A stretch of DNA of 64,000 nucleotides, from NCBI RefSeq assembly GCF_000515395.1, contig NZ_KI911782.1, forward strand, positions 372,001 to 436,000. Reading direction: 5' to 3'. Below the pieces are notes generated by a model. That model ran no database searches. It saw only the letters and a list, made by a program, of their open reading frames with translations, and was not told the origin of the DNA. Below, piece after piece: positions 49,938-59,801 of this stretch (positions within the stretch are counted from its first letter, which is position 1; each line of letters starts with the position of its first letter). The position numbers and the translations under genes were made by a program. The DNA is from Jiangella gansuensis DSM 44835. GTDB lineage: Bacteria > Actinomycetota > Actinomycetes > Jiangellales > Jiangellaceae.

Positions 49938-51023
49938 ATGACGACCGCCGACGCTGTACCCGACATGGTCGACTGGGATCTCGCCGTCGCGACGGCCGGG
50001 CGGCTCGCCGGCTCCGGGCCGGTCGTGACCGACGACGAAGCCCGGGCCGCCGTGGCCGAGTTGCGTGCGCTCGCCGCTCGCGCCGAGGGTCACGTCGCCG
50101 CGTTCACCGGCCTCGACGCCTCCGCCGCGTCCGCACCGCTGGTCGTGGTCGACCGCGGGAACTGGGCGCGGGCCAACGCCCAGAGCATGCGCACCATCAT
50201 CGCGCCGCTGGAGCGCAAGCTGCGCCAGCACCGCGAGCCCAGCCCGTTCCAGCGGGTCGGACCGAAGGTCACCGGACTGCAGACCGGCGCCCTGCTGGCG
50301 TTCCTCGCCACGAAGGTGCTCGGCCAGTTCGACCCGTTCTGGTCCGGTGCCGCCGACGGCGAGAAGGCGCACGGCCGGCTGCTGCTGGTGGCGCCCAACA
50401 TCGTCCACGTGGAGCGCGAACTCGGCGTCGACCCGCACGACTTCCGACTCTGGGTCACGCTGCACGAGGAGACGCACCGGGTGCAGTTCACCGCGGTGCC
50501 GTGGCTGCGCGACCACCTGGCCGGCGAGATCGAGGCGTTCGTCGCCGCCACCGACGTCGACCCGGCCGCGTTCCTGACCCGCGCCCGCGAGGCCGTCCGC
50601 GCGCTGGCCGAGAGCGCCCGCTCCCCTGACACCGAGGTCTCCATCCTCGACCTCGTGCAGACCCCGGCGCAGAAGGCCGTCATCGACCGCGTCACGGCGT
50701 TCATGTCCCTGCTGGAGGGCCACGCCGACGTCGTGATGGACGGTGTGGGCCCCGAGGTCATCCCGTCGGTCGAGACCATCCGTCGTCGGTTCCAGCGTCG
50801 CCGGTACTCCTCCGTCGGCCTGGACCGCACGTTCCGCCGGCTGCTCGGCCTGGACGCCAAGATGCGTCAGTACCGCGACGGCGCGGCGTTCGTGAACTTC
50901 GTCGTCGACCGCGTCGGCATGGCCGGTTTCAACCGGGTCTGGGAGTCCGCGGACATGCTGCCCACCAAGGAGGAGATCGCCGACCCGATCGCCTGGGTGC
51001 GCCGGGTCCACGGCCCGGCCTGA
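49938..51023 (+). CDS. Zinc-dependent metalloprotease family protein (DUF2342)
   Basis: 361 residues. [10 protein letters not shown] supplies the HExxH zinc site, and [14 protein letters not shown], ~80 residues later, the third ligand region; this is the DUF2342/'coenzyme F420 biosynthesis-associated' zincin-like family found next to dacB and tilS in actinobacteria. The substrate is unknown. ATG 49938 is chosen: TAGCGT ends seven bases ahead, giving a leaderless mRNA, and GGAG also lies just upstream; GTG 49929 is the alternative. tilS starts 2 bp after its stop. Confidence 0.86.
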   Translation: MTTADAVPDMVDWDLAVATAGRLAGSGPVVTDDEARAAVAELRALAARAEGHVAAFTGLDASAASAPLVVVDRGNWARANAQSMRTIIAPLERKLRQHREPSPFQRVGPKVTGLQTGALLAFLATKVLGQFDPFWSGAADGEKAHGRLLLVAPNIVHVERELGVDPHDFRLWVTLHEETHRVQFTAVPWLRDHLAGEIEAFVAATDVDPAAFLTRAREAVRALAESARSPDTEVSILDLVQTPAQKAVIDRVTAFMSLLEGHADVVMDGVGPEVIPSVETIRRRFQRRRYSSVGLDRTFRRLLGLDAKMRQYRDGAAFVNFVVDRVGMAGFNRVWESADMLPTKEEIADPIAWVRRVHGPA

Positions 51024-51025
51024 CC

Positions 51026-52012
51026 ATGCCGCACCCGCACCTCGACGTCCGGCGTGCGGTCCGCGCCGAACTGGCCGACGTCCCGGCCGGCGAGACGGTG
51101 CTGGTGGCGTGTTCCGGCGGCGCCGACTCCCTGTCCCTGGCCGCCGCTCTCGCGTGGGTGGCCGACCGCGCCGGGCTGCGAGCCGGCGGGGTCTGCGTCG
51201 ACCACGGTCTGCAGGACGGATCCGCGGACCGGGCCCGGACGACGGCGGCGGCGCTCGCCGCGCTCGGGCTCGACCCCGTCGAGACGGTGCACGTGGACGC
51301 GTCGCGCGGGTCCGGCGGGCCGGAGGGCAACGCACGGTCGGCGCGGTACGCCGCCATCGACGCGACGGCACAGCGGCACGCGGCGGTCGCGGTGCTGCTC
51401 GGGCACACCCGCGACGACCAGGCCGAAACGGTCCTGCTCGGACTGGCCCGCGGTTCGGGTGCCCGATCGCTGGCCGGCATGCCACGGCGGTCCGGCGCCT
51501 ACCGCCGGCCGCTGCTGGACCTGCGGCGTACGACGGTGCGGGCCGCGCTGCCGGCCGGCCTCCAGGCGTGGGAGGACCCCCACAACGCCGACCCCGCCTA
51601 CGCCCGGGCGCGGGTGCGCCACCGGGTCCTCCCGGTCCTGGAGGCCGAGCTCGGGCCGGGCGTCGCCGACGCGCTCGCGCGCACCGCGGATCTCCTCCGC
51701 GCCGACGCCGACGCGCTGGACACCCAGGCCGCCGACGCCCTCGCTGCGGTGATCGGCAGAGAGCCGCGACCCCCGGAGGGGTACCAGCTCCCTGTCGATC
51801 ACCTGGTCAAGCTGCCGCCGGCGGTGCGCTGGCGGGTACTGCGCCGAGCGGCCATCGCGGCGGGCAGCCCTCCTACAGACCTGACCGCCGGGCACGTCGC
51901 CGCCGTCGACGCGCTGGTCACGGCGTGGCGCGGCCAGGTCGGGGTGGACCTCCCCGGCGGGCTGCGTGCCGTCCGCCGCGACGGCGCCGTCCACTTCTCG
52001 ATGCGGCGGTAG
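51026..52012 (+). CDS. tilS: tRNA(Ile)-lysidine synthetase
   Basis: 328 residues, N-type ATP pyrophosphatase. PP-loop SGGADS (Ser30-Ser35), [31 protein letters not shown] and [16 protein letters not shown] are the family marks. It adds lysine to C34 of tRNA-Ile(CAU), allowing AUA decoding; essential. The C-terminal part is short, as in many actinobacteria. It starts 2 bp after the metalloprotease stop and is followed by a strong palindrome, so it may end that transcript. Confidence 0.95.
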   Translation: MPHPHLDVRRAVRAELADVPAGETVLVACSGGADSLSLAAALAWVADRAGLRAGGVCVDHGLQDGSADRARTTAAALAALGLDPVETVHVDASRGSGGPEGNARSARYAAIDATAQRHAAVAVLLGHTRDDQAETVLLGLARGSGARSLAGMPRRSGAYRRPLLDLRRTTVRAALPAGLQAWEDPHNADPAYARARVRHRVLPVLEAELGPGVADALARTADLLRADADALDTQAADALAAVIGREPRPPEGYQLPVDHLVKLPPAVRWRVLRRAAIAAGSPPTDLTAGHVAAVDALVTAWRGQVGVDLPGGLRAVRRDGAVHFSMRR

Positions 52013-52038
52013 ACGACCACACAGACCGAGGTGGGCAG

Positions 52039-52129
52039 GCGGGGTGTGGGGGATGCCGGCAGGGGTAGGCGCGGGCGTCCGAGCGAGGAACGAGCCAGGC
52101 GGGCGGGGTCGGCATCCCCCACACCCCGC
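52039..52129. repeat. 20-bp perfect inverted repeat between tilS and hpt
   Basis: GCGGGGTGTGGGGGATGCCG (52039-52058) pairs without mismatch with 52110-52129 across a 51-bp centre. The centre contains CGAGCGAGGAACGAGC (52079-52094), a motif also seen between purQ and purL. Possible terminator for tilS or a mobile palindrome; it lies 26 bp after the tilS stop. Confidence 0.8.
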
Positions 52130-52162
52130 AACTCCAGCCGGCAGTGTGAAAGGCTGCCGTAC

Positions 52163-52714
52163 GTGGATCCGCAACACGTCGACGCCGACCTCGAGAAGAT
52201 CTTGCTGAGCGAGGAGGACATCCAGAATCGGCTGGCCGAGATGGCCGAGGCCATCGAGCGCGACTACGAGGGCAAGGATCTGCTGCTCGTCGGGGTGCTC
52301 AAGGGGGCGGTCATGGTCATGGCCGACCTCAGCCGGCACCTGTCGCGGCACGTCGAGCAGGACTGGATGGCCATCTCCTCCTACGGTTCCGGCACCCGCT
52401 CCAGCGGCGTCGTCCGGATCGTCAAGGACCTCGACACAGACATCACCGACCGGCACGTCCTCGTCGTCGAGGACATCATCGACACCGGGCTGACGCTCTC
52501 GTGGCTGGTGTCGAACCTCCGCTCGCGCGGTCCGGCCGCGGTCGACGTCTGCACGCTGCTGCGCAAGCCGGAGGCGGCGAAGACGTCGGTGGACGTACGC
52601 TACGTGGGTTTCGACATCCCGAACGCCTTCGTGGTGGGCTACGGCCTGGACTTCGCCGAGAAGTACCGCAACCTGCGGGTCGTCGGCACGCTGGCGCCGC
52701 ACGTCTACAGTTGA
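52163..52714 (+). CDS. hpt: Hypoxanthine phosphoribosyltransferase
   Basis: 183 residues. LLVGVLKGAVMVMADLSRHL, SSYGSGTRSSG and the PRPP loop LVVEDIIDTGLTLS (residues 101-111) identify HPRT; VDVCTLLRKPEAAKT and FVVGYGLDFAEKYRNLR complete it. It salvages hypoxanthine and guanine to IMP and GMP. GTG 52163 starts the conserved part, with GAAAGG nine bases ahead. Conserved position between tilS and ftsH. Confidence 0.95.
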   Translation: MDPQHVDADLEKILLSEEDIQNRLAEMAEAIERDYEGKDLLLVGVLKGAVMVMADLSRHLSRHVEQDWMAISSYGSGTRSSGVVRIVKDLDTDITDRHVLVVEDIIDTGLTLSWLVSNLRSRGPAAVDVCTLLRKPEAAKTSVDVRYVGFDIPNAFVVGYGLDFAEKYRNLRVVGTLAPHVYS

Positions 52715-52947
52715 TCAGCGCCGTCGTCCATGCATGCTGTGACCGATCCGTCAAGTCCCCCGGGAACACTGCGGCTCACCAGCATCGTTGAGGAAGATGT
52801 ACGAGGGGTGCCGGAATGGTCCGGCAGGCCTCGTGCAAGGTATCGTCGGACGAACCGACACCTTCGGTGGACATGCCGGGCGTTCGCGGTGTGTGCTGAA
52901 GCTGCCAGCCGATCATCAGGAGGTACGAGGCCGCAAGGTCTCGCATC

Positions 52948-54948
52948 ATGAACGCCAAGCGATTCACGCGACCACTGATCTGGTTGCTCATCTTCGTGCT
53001 CGCCGCTGTCGTGCTGAGCAGTGTCCTGGACCGCACGGACGGTACCGAGGACGTCAACACCGCGCAGATCGTCAGCGAGATCAACAGCGGCAACGTCGAG
53101 TCCGCCAAGATCACCGGCGGTGAGACGCAGGAGATCGAGCTCACCCTGAACGACGGCTCCAAGCTGGTGGCGCAGTACGTCGAGGGTCAGGGCATCGCGC
53201 TGCAGGAGGAACTGCAGGGCCAGTACGACCAGGGCAACCTCGATGGTGGCTACGACGTCGAGGTCCCGCAGCCCAGCATCCTCTGGGGCATCCTCGGCAC
53301 GCTGCTGCCGTTCCTGATCCTCGGTGCCCTGATCTTCTTCTTCATGACCCAGATGCAGGGTGGCGGCGGCCGGGTCATGCAGTTCGGCAAGTCCCGGGCG
53401 AAGCTGGCCAGCAAGGACGCCCCGAAGACGACGTTCGCCGACGTCGCCGGTGCGAACGAGGCCATCGAGGAGCTCCACGAGATCAAGGAGTTCCTGCAGG
53501 AGCCGGGCAAGTTCCAGGCCGTCGGCGCCAAGATCCCCAAGGGCGTGCTGCTTTACGGCCCGCCCGGCACCGGCAAGACGCTGCTCGCTCGAGCCGTCGC
53601 CGGCGAGGCGGGCGTGCCGTTCTACTCCATCTCCGGTTCCGACTTCGTCGAGATGTTCGTCGGTGTCGGCGCCTCCCGGGTCCGCGACCTGTTCAAGGAG
53701 GCCAAGGAGAACGCGCCGGCCATCCTCTTCGTCGACGAGATCGACGCCGTCGGCCGGCACCGCGGCGCCGGCATGGGCGGTGGCCACGACGAGCGTGAGC
53801 AGACGCTGAACCAGCTGCTGGTCGAGATGGACGGCTTCGACGTCAAGACGAACATCATCCTGATCGCGGCCACCAACCGGCCCGACATCCTCGACCCGGC
53901 GCTGCTGCGCCCGGGCCGCTTCGACCGGCAGATCGCCGTCGAGCCGCCCGACCTCGAGGGTCGCGAGAAGATCCTGGGCGTGCACGCCCGCGGCAAGCCG
54001 TTGACCGAGGACGCCGACCTGCGCGCCGTTGCCCGCCGGACGCCGGGCTTCACCGGTGCCGACCTCGCCAACGTGCTGAACGAGTCGGCGCTGCTGACCG
54101 CCCGCAGGAACGAGAAGATGATTACCCCGCAGGCGCTGGATGAGGCGATCGACCGCGTCGTGGCCGGCCCGCAGAAGAGCTCCCGCCTGATGAAGGACGC
54201 GGAGAAGCGGATCACCGCCTACCACGAGGGCGGGCACGCCTTGGTGGCGGCGGCGCTGCACCACACCGACCCCGTGCACAAGGTGACCATCCTGCCGCGC
54301 GGCGGTGCCCTGGGTTACACCATGGTGCTGCCGGACGAGGACAAGTACTCCACCACCCGCAACGAGATGCTCGACCAGCTCGCCTACATGATGGGCGGCC
54401 GGGCCGCGGAGGAGCTGGTCTTCCACGACCCCACCACCGGCGCGGCCAACGACATCGACAAGGCCACCACGTTGGCCCGCCGCATGGTCACGCAGTACGG
54501 CATGACCGAGCGGCTCGGCGCCATCAAGTTCGGCTCGGACCGGTCCGAGCCGTTCCTCGGCCGCGACATGGGTCACGAGCGCGACTACTCCGAGGCCATT
54601 GCCAGCCAGGTCGACGAGGAGGTGCGCAAGCTCATCGAGACCGCGCACCAGGAGGCGTTCGACATCCTGGTCGAGAACCGCGACATCCTCGACAACCTCG
54701 TGGTGGCGCTGCTGGAACGGGAGACGCTGAACAAGGAGGACGTCGCGGAGGTCTTCGCGGCCATCCGCAAGCGGGGCCGCCGCCCGGCATGGACCGGGTC
54801 GGCCACCCGCAAGCCCTCCGATCAGGGCCCGGTTGCGTTCCCGGTCAAGGTCTCCAGCAACGGTAACCACGCCGACCACGAGGAAGGCATCACCATCGCG
54901 CCTGAGCCGAACCCGGTCACGAACCCCGAAGGCCCGGGCGGGAGCTGA
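52948..54948 (+). CDS. ftsH: ATP-dependent zinc metalloprotease FtsH
   Basis: 666 residues. Two membrane spans (~9-27 and ~111-133) flank an extracytoplasmic domain. AAA+ module: Walker A GPPGTGKT (~204-211), Walker [12 protein letters not shown], second region of homology [21 protein letters not shown]. Zinc protease HEGGH (His426, His430) and the third ligand Asp downstream. It degrades misfolded and regulatory membrane proteins. The C-terminal ~50 residues are a flexible tail. An AAGG lies nine bases before ATG; a stronger AGGAGG is ~30 bp upstream, so an earlier leader peptide cannot be excluded. Confidence 0.97.
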   Translation: MNAKRFTRPLIWLLIFVLAAVVLSSVLDRTDGTEDVNTAQIVSEINSGNVESAKITGGETQEIELTLNDGSKLVAQYVEGQGIALQEELQGQYDQGNLDGGYDVEVPQPSILWGILGTLLPFLILGALIFFFMTQMQGGGGRVMQFGKSRAKLASKDAPKTTFADVAGANEAIEELHEIKEFLQEPGKFQAVGAKIPKGVLLYGPPGTGKTLLARAVAGEAGVPFYSISGSDFVEMFVGVGASRVRDLFKEAKENAPAILFVDEIDAVGRHRGAGMGGGHDEREQTLNQLLVEMDGFDVKTNIILIAATNRPDILDPALLRPGRFDRQIAVEPPDLEGREKILGVHARGKPLTEDADLRAVARRTPGFTGADLANVLNESALLTARRNEKMITPQALDEAIDRVVAGPQKSSRLMKDAEKRITAYHEGGHALVAAALHHTDPVHKVTILPRGGALGYTMVLPDEDKYSTTRNEMLDQLAYMMGGRAAEELVFHDPTTGAANDIDKATTLARRMVTQYGMTERLGAIKFGSDRSEPFLGRDMGHERDYSEAIASQVDEEVRKLIETAHQEAFDILVENRDILDNLVVALLERETLNKEDVAEVFAAIRKRGRRPAWTGSATRKPSDQGPVAFPVKVSSNGNHADHEEGITIAPEPNPVTNPEGPGGS

Positions 54949-54953
54949 ACCCG

Positions 54954-55559
54954 GTGAGTCTCGACGTGGAGTCCGGACCTCCGGAGGCGCTGCCTCAGTT
55001 CGACCACGCGCGAGCTGAGGCGGCGGTGCGTGAGCTGCTGATCGCGATCGGTGAGGATCCGTCCCGCGACGGCCTCGCCGACACCCCGGCCCGGGTGGCG
55101 CGCGCCTACGCGGAGATGTTCCGCGGGCTGCGGCAGAACCCCGCCGACGTGCTCACCACCACGTTCGAGCTGGGCCACGACGAGATGGTGCTGGTGAAGG
55201 ACATCGAGCTGGCGTCCATGTGCGAGCATCACCTGGTGCCGTTCTCCGGGTACGCCCACGTCGGGTACATCCCCGGTCCCAGCGGCCGTATCGCCGGGCT
55301 GTCCAAGCTGGCCCGGCTGGTCGACGTGTACGCCAAGCGGCCGCAGGTCCAGGAGCGGCTGACCACGCAGGTCGCCGACTCTCTGGTCACCCTCCTCGAA
55401 CCGGCGGGTGTGATCGTCGTGGTCGAGGCCGAGCACCTGTGCATGACCATGCGCGGCGTCCGCAAACCCGGCTCCAAGACGGTCACCAGCGCGGTGCGCG
55501 GTCAGTTGCGCGACGCCACTACCCGCGCCGAGGCGATGACCCTCATCACCAGCCGCTGA
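54954..55559 (+). CDS. folE: GTP cyclohydrolase I
   Basis: 201 residues. [42 protein letters not shown] (zinc ligands Cys90, His93), [23 protein letters not shown] and [17 protein letters not shown] (third ligand Cys163) are canonical. It makes dihydroneopterin triphosphate from GTP for folate. GTG 54954 has GGGAG ahead and starts 5 bp after ftsH. The usual next genes folP-folB-folK do not follow; a hairpin and an unrelated minus-strand gene do. Confidence 0.96.
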   Translation: MSLDVESGPPEALPQFDHARAEAAVRELLIAIGEDPSRDGLADTPARVARAYAEMFRGLRQNPADVLTTTFELGHDEMVLVKDIELASMCEHHLVPFSGYAHVGYIPGPSGRIAGLSKLARLVDVYAKRPQVQERLTTQVADSLVTLLEPAGVIVVVEAEHLCMTMRGVRKPGSKTVTSAVRGQLRDATTRAEAMTLITSR

Positions 55560-55643
55560 CGGCTGGGAGCCGGCCCGCCCGACCTTCACGGGCGGGACCG
55601 CCGGCGGGATGGGGATGCCGGCCCGGCCGGAGCGTTGCGGGCG

Positions 55644-55693
55644 TGATCATCAACCGCTGGGTGCGTGATGACACACCCAACCGTTGATGATCA
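55644..55693. terminator. TGATCAT-family palindrome, copy 4
   Basis: TGATCATCAACCGCTGGGTG (55644-55663) pairs with 55674-55693 with two mismatches, loop of ten. Between the convergent folE and LLM oxidoreductase genes. Confidence 0.65.
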
Positions 55694-55733
55694 TGGTCCA
55701 CCGGGGACGGCCGCGGCAATGAGTCAGGCTGAG

Positions 55734-56516
55734 TCAGGCTGAACCGTTGCGAGCGTCGCGCCAGGCGACCCAGTCCGACACGGCGCTCAGGTCGAATGCC
55801 GGCCCGGACGCTTCGAGGACGAACAGCGTGAAGCCGGCCTCCACGAGCTCCTCGGCCCTCCGGCCCGGCTTGCCGCTGGCCTCCGTCGAACGCTCGATCT
55901 CGCCCGGATCCCGGCCGACCGTCTCGCACCAGGAGTCGAGGACGCCGGCCTTGTGGGTCAACGTCGTCACGTCGCCGAAGGCGTGCCAGATGGTCGCGTG
56001 CTCGGCGGTGTACCGCAGTGTCTTCTTCTCGCCGCCGCCCCCGATGAGGATCGGGATGTCCCGGGTCGGTCGCGGGTTCAGCTTGTCCCAGCGGTTCCGG
56101 ATGCGCGGCAGTGCCTCACCGAGCTCGTCCAGGCGGCTGCCCGCGGTGCCGAACTCGTAGCCGTACTCGTCGTAGTCGCGCTGGAACCAGCCCCCGCCGA
56201 TGCCGAGGATCAGGCGTCCGTCGCTGATGTGGTCGACGGTGCGGGCCATGTCGGCCAGCAGATCGGGGTTGCGATAGCTGTTGGCCGTGACCAGCGCCCC
56301 GATCTCGACCCGGGACGTCGACTCCGCCCAGGCGCCGAGCATGGTCCAACACTCGAAGTGCAGGCCGTCAGGGTCGCCGGCCAGCGGATAGAAGTGGTCC
56401 CAGTTGAAGACGATGTCGACGCCGAGGTCTTCGGCCTGCGCCGCCGCACGGCGGATCGCGGCGTAGTCGGCATGCTGGGGCTGGATCTGGACACCGATAC
56501 GGATCGGTCGGGTCAT
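55734..56516 (-). CDS. LLM-class F420-dependent oxidoreductase
   Basis: 260 residues of the luciferase-like monooxygenase TIM barrel: RIGVQIQPQHADYAAIRRAAAQAEDLGVDIVFNWDHFYPL, LGAWAESTSRVEIGALVTANSYRNPDLLADMARTVDHISDGRLILGIGGGWFQRDYDEYGYEFG. The last stretch is the F420-binding pattern of actinobacterial members. It is a redox enzyme of unknown substrate. ATG 56516 has CGAGG five bases ahead; further upstream the frame has no conserved residues. It sits apart from other F420 genes. Confidence 0.88.
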   Translation of the reverse strand: MTRPIRIGVQIQPQHADYAAIRRAAAQAEDLGVDIVFNWDHFYPLAGDPDGLHFECWTMLGAWAESTSRVEIGALVTANSYRNPDLLADMARTVDHISDGRLILGIGGGWFQRDYDEYGYEFGTAGSRLDELGEALPRIRNRWDKLNPRPTRDIPILIGGGGEKKTLRYTAEHATIWHAFGDVTTLTHKAGVLDSWCETVGRDPGEIERSTEASGKPGRRAEELVEAGFTLFVLEASGPAFDLSAVSDWVAWRDARNGSA

Positions 56517-56610
56517 GAACGCCTCGTTCGCCTGAGTCGGAGAGCCTTGTCGCCAGGGACAACCCCATTCGGGGCCGGCCGCATTCCGTCGCCGACGGGT
56601 CAGGTCCGGC

Positions 56611-57309
56611 TCAGCCGAAGAGGCCGAAGTCGGAATGCAGGACGACGATGGCGTCGCGCAGCAGCAGGAAGCCGGCAATGCCCATGACCCAGGACAGTGT
56701 CTCCCTCGAGTTGGCGCTCAACCAGGTGCGCAGCCGCTCGAACCGGCCGCGGACCCGTTCGCCGGCGATGCGCCAGGCCACGTACATGAGGACCGGCGGC
56801 AGCACCATGATCAGGTTGTAGCCGGCCAGCAGCGGCGCCCACTGTCCGGCGGGCAGGTCCGCCGAGGTCATGATGCCGATCGCGGCCAGGTACGGCAGCG
56901 CGGTGGCGGCCTCCAGCAGGCCGGTGGTGACGCCCAGGCCGATCATCGCCGGTGCGTTGTGTGCCCGGCTCATCCGCCGCTCCTGGCGGCCGGCCGGGTC
57001 GGCGTCCTTCTTCCTCGGGACGAACCAGCTGGCCGCGAAGAGCGCGGCTCCGATGGCTGCCTGCACCAGATAGCCGGCCCGGTTGTCCAGCACGTCGCCG
57101 AGCGAGTCGACGACCGCACCCAGGCCGAGCATCAGGGCGCTGCCGAGGCAGAAGTAGAACGCCGCCACGGTCGCCAGGTAGGTGAACAGAAGCCGCGCGG
57201 CCCGCTCGCGCGCCGTGAGCAGCACATAGACCGAGATGCCGATGGTTGCCGGGCTGAGCGTGTCGAGCAGCGCCAGGCCGTAGACCGGCAGAAGAACGTC
57301 TAGGCCCAC
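56611..57309 (-). CDS. GAP-family (Sap/sulfolipid-addressing-like) membrane protein
   Basis: 232 residues, six membrane segments: LPVYGLALLDTLSPATIGISVYVLL at the start, LLFTYLATVAAFYFCLGSALMLGLG, then MIGLGVTTGLLEAATALPYLAAIGIM in the second half. This two-fold arrangement with the DxxSPATI and E/AATALPYL motifs belongs to the GAP/Sap family, related to LysE-type transporters and needed in mycobacteria for exporting lipids. The cargo here is unknown. GTG 57309 has GGAGGAG seven bases ahead. It is divergent from a TetR gene. Confidence 0.84.
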   Translation of the reverse strand: MGLDVLLPVYGLALLDTLSPATIGISVYVLLTARERAARLLFTYLATVAAFYFCLGSALMLGLGAVVDSLGDVLDNRAGYLVQAAIGAALFAASWFVPRKKDADPAGRQERRMSRAHNAPAMIGLGVTTGLLEAATALPYLAAIGIMTSADLPAGQWAPLLAGYNLIMVLPPVLMYVAWRIAGERVRGRFERLRTWLSANSRETLSWVMGIAGFLLLRDAIVVLHSDFGLFG

Positions 57310-57344
57310 AGTCAGCTCCTCCGATCAAGGGTCTTCGTCAAACC

Positions 57345-57389
57345 CGTATTCACACGCCTGTGAGAAATAAACTAGCACAGTCGTGATAG
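57345..57389. promoter_or_regulatory. TetR operator region
   Basis: CTAGCAC-AGTC-GTGATAG (57372-57389), an imperfect dyad with one mismatch, and TCACA-CGCC-TGTGA (57350-57363) lie between the divergent GAP and TetR genes. Overlapping -10-like boxes TAAACT (plus, 57368-57373) and TAGTTT (minus) lie between them. Confidence 0.5.
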
Positions 57390-57398
57390 AAAAGGGCC

Positions 57399-58031
57399 AT
57401 GCCGAAGGTCGTCGACCATGAGCAGCGGAAACGCGAGATCGTGGCGGCCGTGTTGCGGGCGGTCGCGCGGGACGGTGCCGCGGGTGCGTCGGTCCGCACG
57501 GTGGCTGCTGAGACCGGCTGGTCGACAGGCTCGGTGCGCTACTACTTCTCCACCCAGCGCGAACTGCGTGAGTTCACAGTCGACGTCGTGATCGAACGGG
57601 TGGGCCGCCGCATCCAGACCTACATCAAGGAGCACGAGCCCGAGCTGCCGCCACCGGAGTTGGCTGCCGGCATCCTCGAGCACCTCATTCCCCTGGACCA
57701 GGAGCGGCGCGAGGAGTACCAGCTGTGGCTGGCGATCGCCGAGTGGTCGCGGCAGGGGGAGATGGCCGGATCCGCGCAGTTGTGGGCGCAGCAGCGAGAC
57801 ATGTATCTGCAGATCGTCTACCGGCTGGCCGGCTATACGAACGAGCCGGTGCCTGCCGATGTCGACTCGCGAGTCATGGCCTGGGCGGAATACCTGCACG
57901 TCTTCGTTGACGGGCTGGCCGCCCAGGCCATGTTCGTACCCGACGACATGCCGCCGGATCGGATACGCGAGGTGTTGCGGTCGTTTCTGACGGTGGTGCC
58001 GCCGCTGGCGGCGCCGGCCGGGGTCAGGTGA
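57399..58031 (+). CDS. TetR-family transcriptional regulator
   Basis: 210 residues. N-terminal DNA-binding domain DHEQRKREIVAAVLRAVARDGAAGASVRTVAAETGWSTGSVRYYFSTQRELREF; the C-terminal ligand domain (FVDGLAAQAMFVPDDMPPDRIREVLRSFL) resembles BetI/TetR_C_6-type regulators. It should repress the divergent GAP gene and itself through the dyads at 57350-57389; the inducer is unknown. Its end overlaps the small membrane-protein gene by 8 bp. Confidence 0.9.
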   Translation: MPKVVDHEQRKREIVAAVLRAVARDGAAGASVRTVAAETGWSTGSVRYYFSTQRELREFTVDVVIERVGRRIQTYIKEHEPELPPPELAAGILEHLIPLDQERREEYQLWLAIAEWSRQGEMAGSAQLWAQQRDMYLQIVYRLAGYTNEPVPADVDSRVMAWAEYLHVFVDGLAAQAMFVPDDMPPDRIREVLRSFLTVVPPLAAPAGVR

Positions 58032-58167
58032 AGACGCTCACTCCGCCGGGGCCGACCAGCAGCCCTACCACGATCAGCACGATGCCCCAGAGCATCTGAC
58101 CACGTATCAACGTGACGATCCCGCTGATGACGAGGATCACGGCCAGAATCCACAGCACAAATTCCAT
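58024..58167 (-). CDS. 47-aa two-span membrane protein ending GPGGVSVFT (DUF6131-like)
   Basis: Start ATG 58167 with AAAGGG eight bases ahead. Residues 2-20 (EFVLWILAVILVISGIVTL) and 27-41 (LWGIVLIVVGLLVGP) are hydrophobic, joined by IRGQM; the tail is GPGGVSVFT. Very short two-span proteins ending GPGG.S.F are widespread in actinobacteria (DUF6131 type), with unknown function. It is too short for most gene callers. It is convergent with the TetR gene. Confidence 0.68.
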   Translation of the reverse strand: MEFVLWILAVILVISGIVTLIRGQMLWGIVLIVVGLLVGPGGVSVFT

Positions 58168-58329
58168 CGTGACAACCCTTTCGTTCCCGGCATACGGCCG
58201 GATTCGATGATCAGGTCGTGCCCGGGGCCGGGATTCCTAAACGTGGTGGTACGCCCAGATCCAGCGTCTGTCGCCGGGCAGCGGGGCGCGGTGACCGGCC
58301 GCTACGCCGGATGCGGGAGAATGGGCGTC

Positions 58330-59763
58330 GTGCCTGACAAGCCCTCGATTCCCGACGTCCTCGCCGCCCGCTATGCCTCGCCGGAACTGGCCCGGCTGTG
58401 GTCCCCCGCGCACAAGATCGTGCTGGAGCGTCAGCTGTGGCTGGCGGTCCTGCAGGCGCAGCGCGACCTCGGCGTCGAGGTTCCCGACGGCGTGGTGGAG
58501 GCGTACCGGGCGGTGATCGACCAGGTCGACCTCGACTCCATCGCCGCGCGCGAGCGCGTCACCCGGCACGACGTCAAAGCGCGCATCGAGGAGTTCAACG
58601 CGCTGGCTGGTCACGAGCACATCCACAAGGGCATGACCAGCCGCGACCTCACCGAGAACGTCGAGCAGCTCCAGGTGCGCCGGTCCCTCGAGCACATCCG
58701 GGCCCGCGCCGTGGCCGTGCTGGTGCGGCTGGCCGCGCGGGCCGGTGAGCACGCCGAGACGGTCATGGCCGGGCGCAGCCACAACGTGCCGGCCCAGGCC
58801 ACCACGCTGGGCAAGCGGTTCGCGTCGGCAGCCGACGAACTCCTGGTCGCCTACGACCGGCTGGACGACCTCGTCGCTCGTTACCCGTTACGCGGCATCA
58901 AGGGCCCGGTCGGCACCGCCCAGGACATGCTCGACCTGCTCGGTGGCGATGCCGAGCGGCTGACGGCTTTGGAGCAGCGGGTCGCGGCACACCTGGGCTT
59001 CGACCGCGTGCTCACCAGCGTCGGACAGGTCTACCCGCGCTCCCTGGACCACGACGTCGTCTCCGCTCTGGTCCAGGTGGCCGCCGGTCCGTCGTCGCTG
59101 GCCACCACCATCCGGCTGATGGCCGGGCAGGAGCTGGTGACGGAGGGCTTCAAGGCCGGCCAGGTCGGTTCCAGCGCGATGCCGCACAAGATGAACACCC
59201 GCTCCTGCGAGCGAGTCAACGGCCTGGCCGTGGTGCTGCGCGGTTACGCGTCCATGGCCGCGGAGCTGGCCGGGGCGCAGTGGAACGAGGGTGACGTGTT
59301 CTGCTCGGTGGTGCGCCGGGTCGCGCTTCCGGACGCGTTCTTCGCCCTCGACGGCCTGTTCGAGACGTTCCTCACCGTGCTCGACGAGTTCGGCGCCTAC
59401 CCCGCCGTCATCTCCCGTGAGCTGGACCGATATCTCCCGTTCCTGGCGACGACGTCGGTGCTCATGGCCGCGGTGAAAGCCGGCGTCGGCCGGGAGACCG
59501 CTCACGAGGTCATCAAGAAACACGCCGTCGCCGTCGCGCTGGACATGCGCGAACGCGGCGTCGAGCGCAACGACCTGCTCGACCGCCTGGCCGCCGACCC
59601 CCAGCTCGGGTTGGACCGGACCCACCTCGACGCGCTGGTGCGATCGCCCATCGAGTTCACCGGTGCGGCATCGGCCCAGGTCGCCGAGATCGTTCGCCGG
59701 GTCGACGCCATCGCCGCGGCCCACCCCGAAGCCGCCGCCTACACCCCGTCGCCGATCCTCTGA
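58330..59763 (+). CDS. purB: Adenylosuccinate lyase
   Basis: 477 residues. IPDVLAARYASPELARLWSPAHKIVLERQLWLAVL, HDVKARIEEFNALAGHEHIHKGMTSRDLTENVEQLQ, GRSHNVPAQATTLGKRFASAADELL and the lyase signature GSSAMPHKMNTRSCER identify it. It cleaves SAICAR and adenylosuccinate in purine synthesis. GTG 58330 is preferred since IPDVLAARY begins there with GGAG eleven bases ahead; ATG 58321 adds three residues. The frame is open further upstream without conserved sequence. It is close to but separate from purSQL. Confidence 0.94.
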   Translation: MPDKPSIPDVLAARYASPELARLWSPAHKIVLERQLWLAVLQAQRDLGVEVPDGVVEAYRAVIDQVDLDSIAARERVTRHDVKARIEEFNALAGHEHIHKGMTSRDLTENVEQLQVRRSLEHIRARAVAVLVRLAARAGEHAETVMAGRSHNVPAQATTLGKRFASAADELLVAYDRLDDLVARYPLRGIKGPVGTAQDMLDLLGGDAERLTALEQRVAAHLGFDRVLTSVGQVYPRSLDHDVVSALVQVAAGPSSLATTIRLMAGQELVTEGFKAGQVGSSAMPHKMNTRSCERVNGLAVVLRGYASMAAELAGAQWNEGDVFCSVVRRVALPDAFFALDGLFETFLTVLDEFGAYPAVISRELDRYLPFLATTSVLMAAVKAGVGRETAHEVIKKHAVAVALDMRERGVERNDLLDRLAADPQLGLDRTHLDALVRSPIEFTGAASAQVAEIVRRVDAIAAAHPEAAAYTPSPIL

Positions 59764-59801
59764 CGGCGCGGTCCGGCCGAGCACCGGTCCGGGCCTCTCC
59801 G

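Noticed and set aside
52724-52947. Possible extra small gene between hpt and ftsH
   Set aside because: The open frames are short, lack conserved motifs, and the AGGAGG at 52919 has no good start codon at proper distance; treated as ftsH leader.
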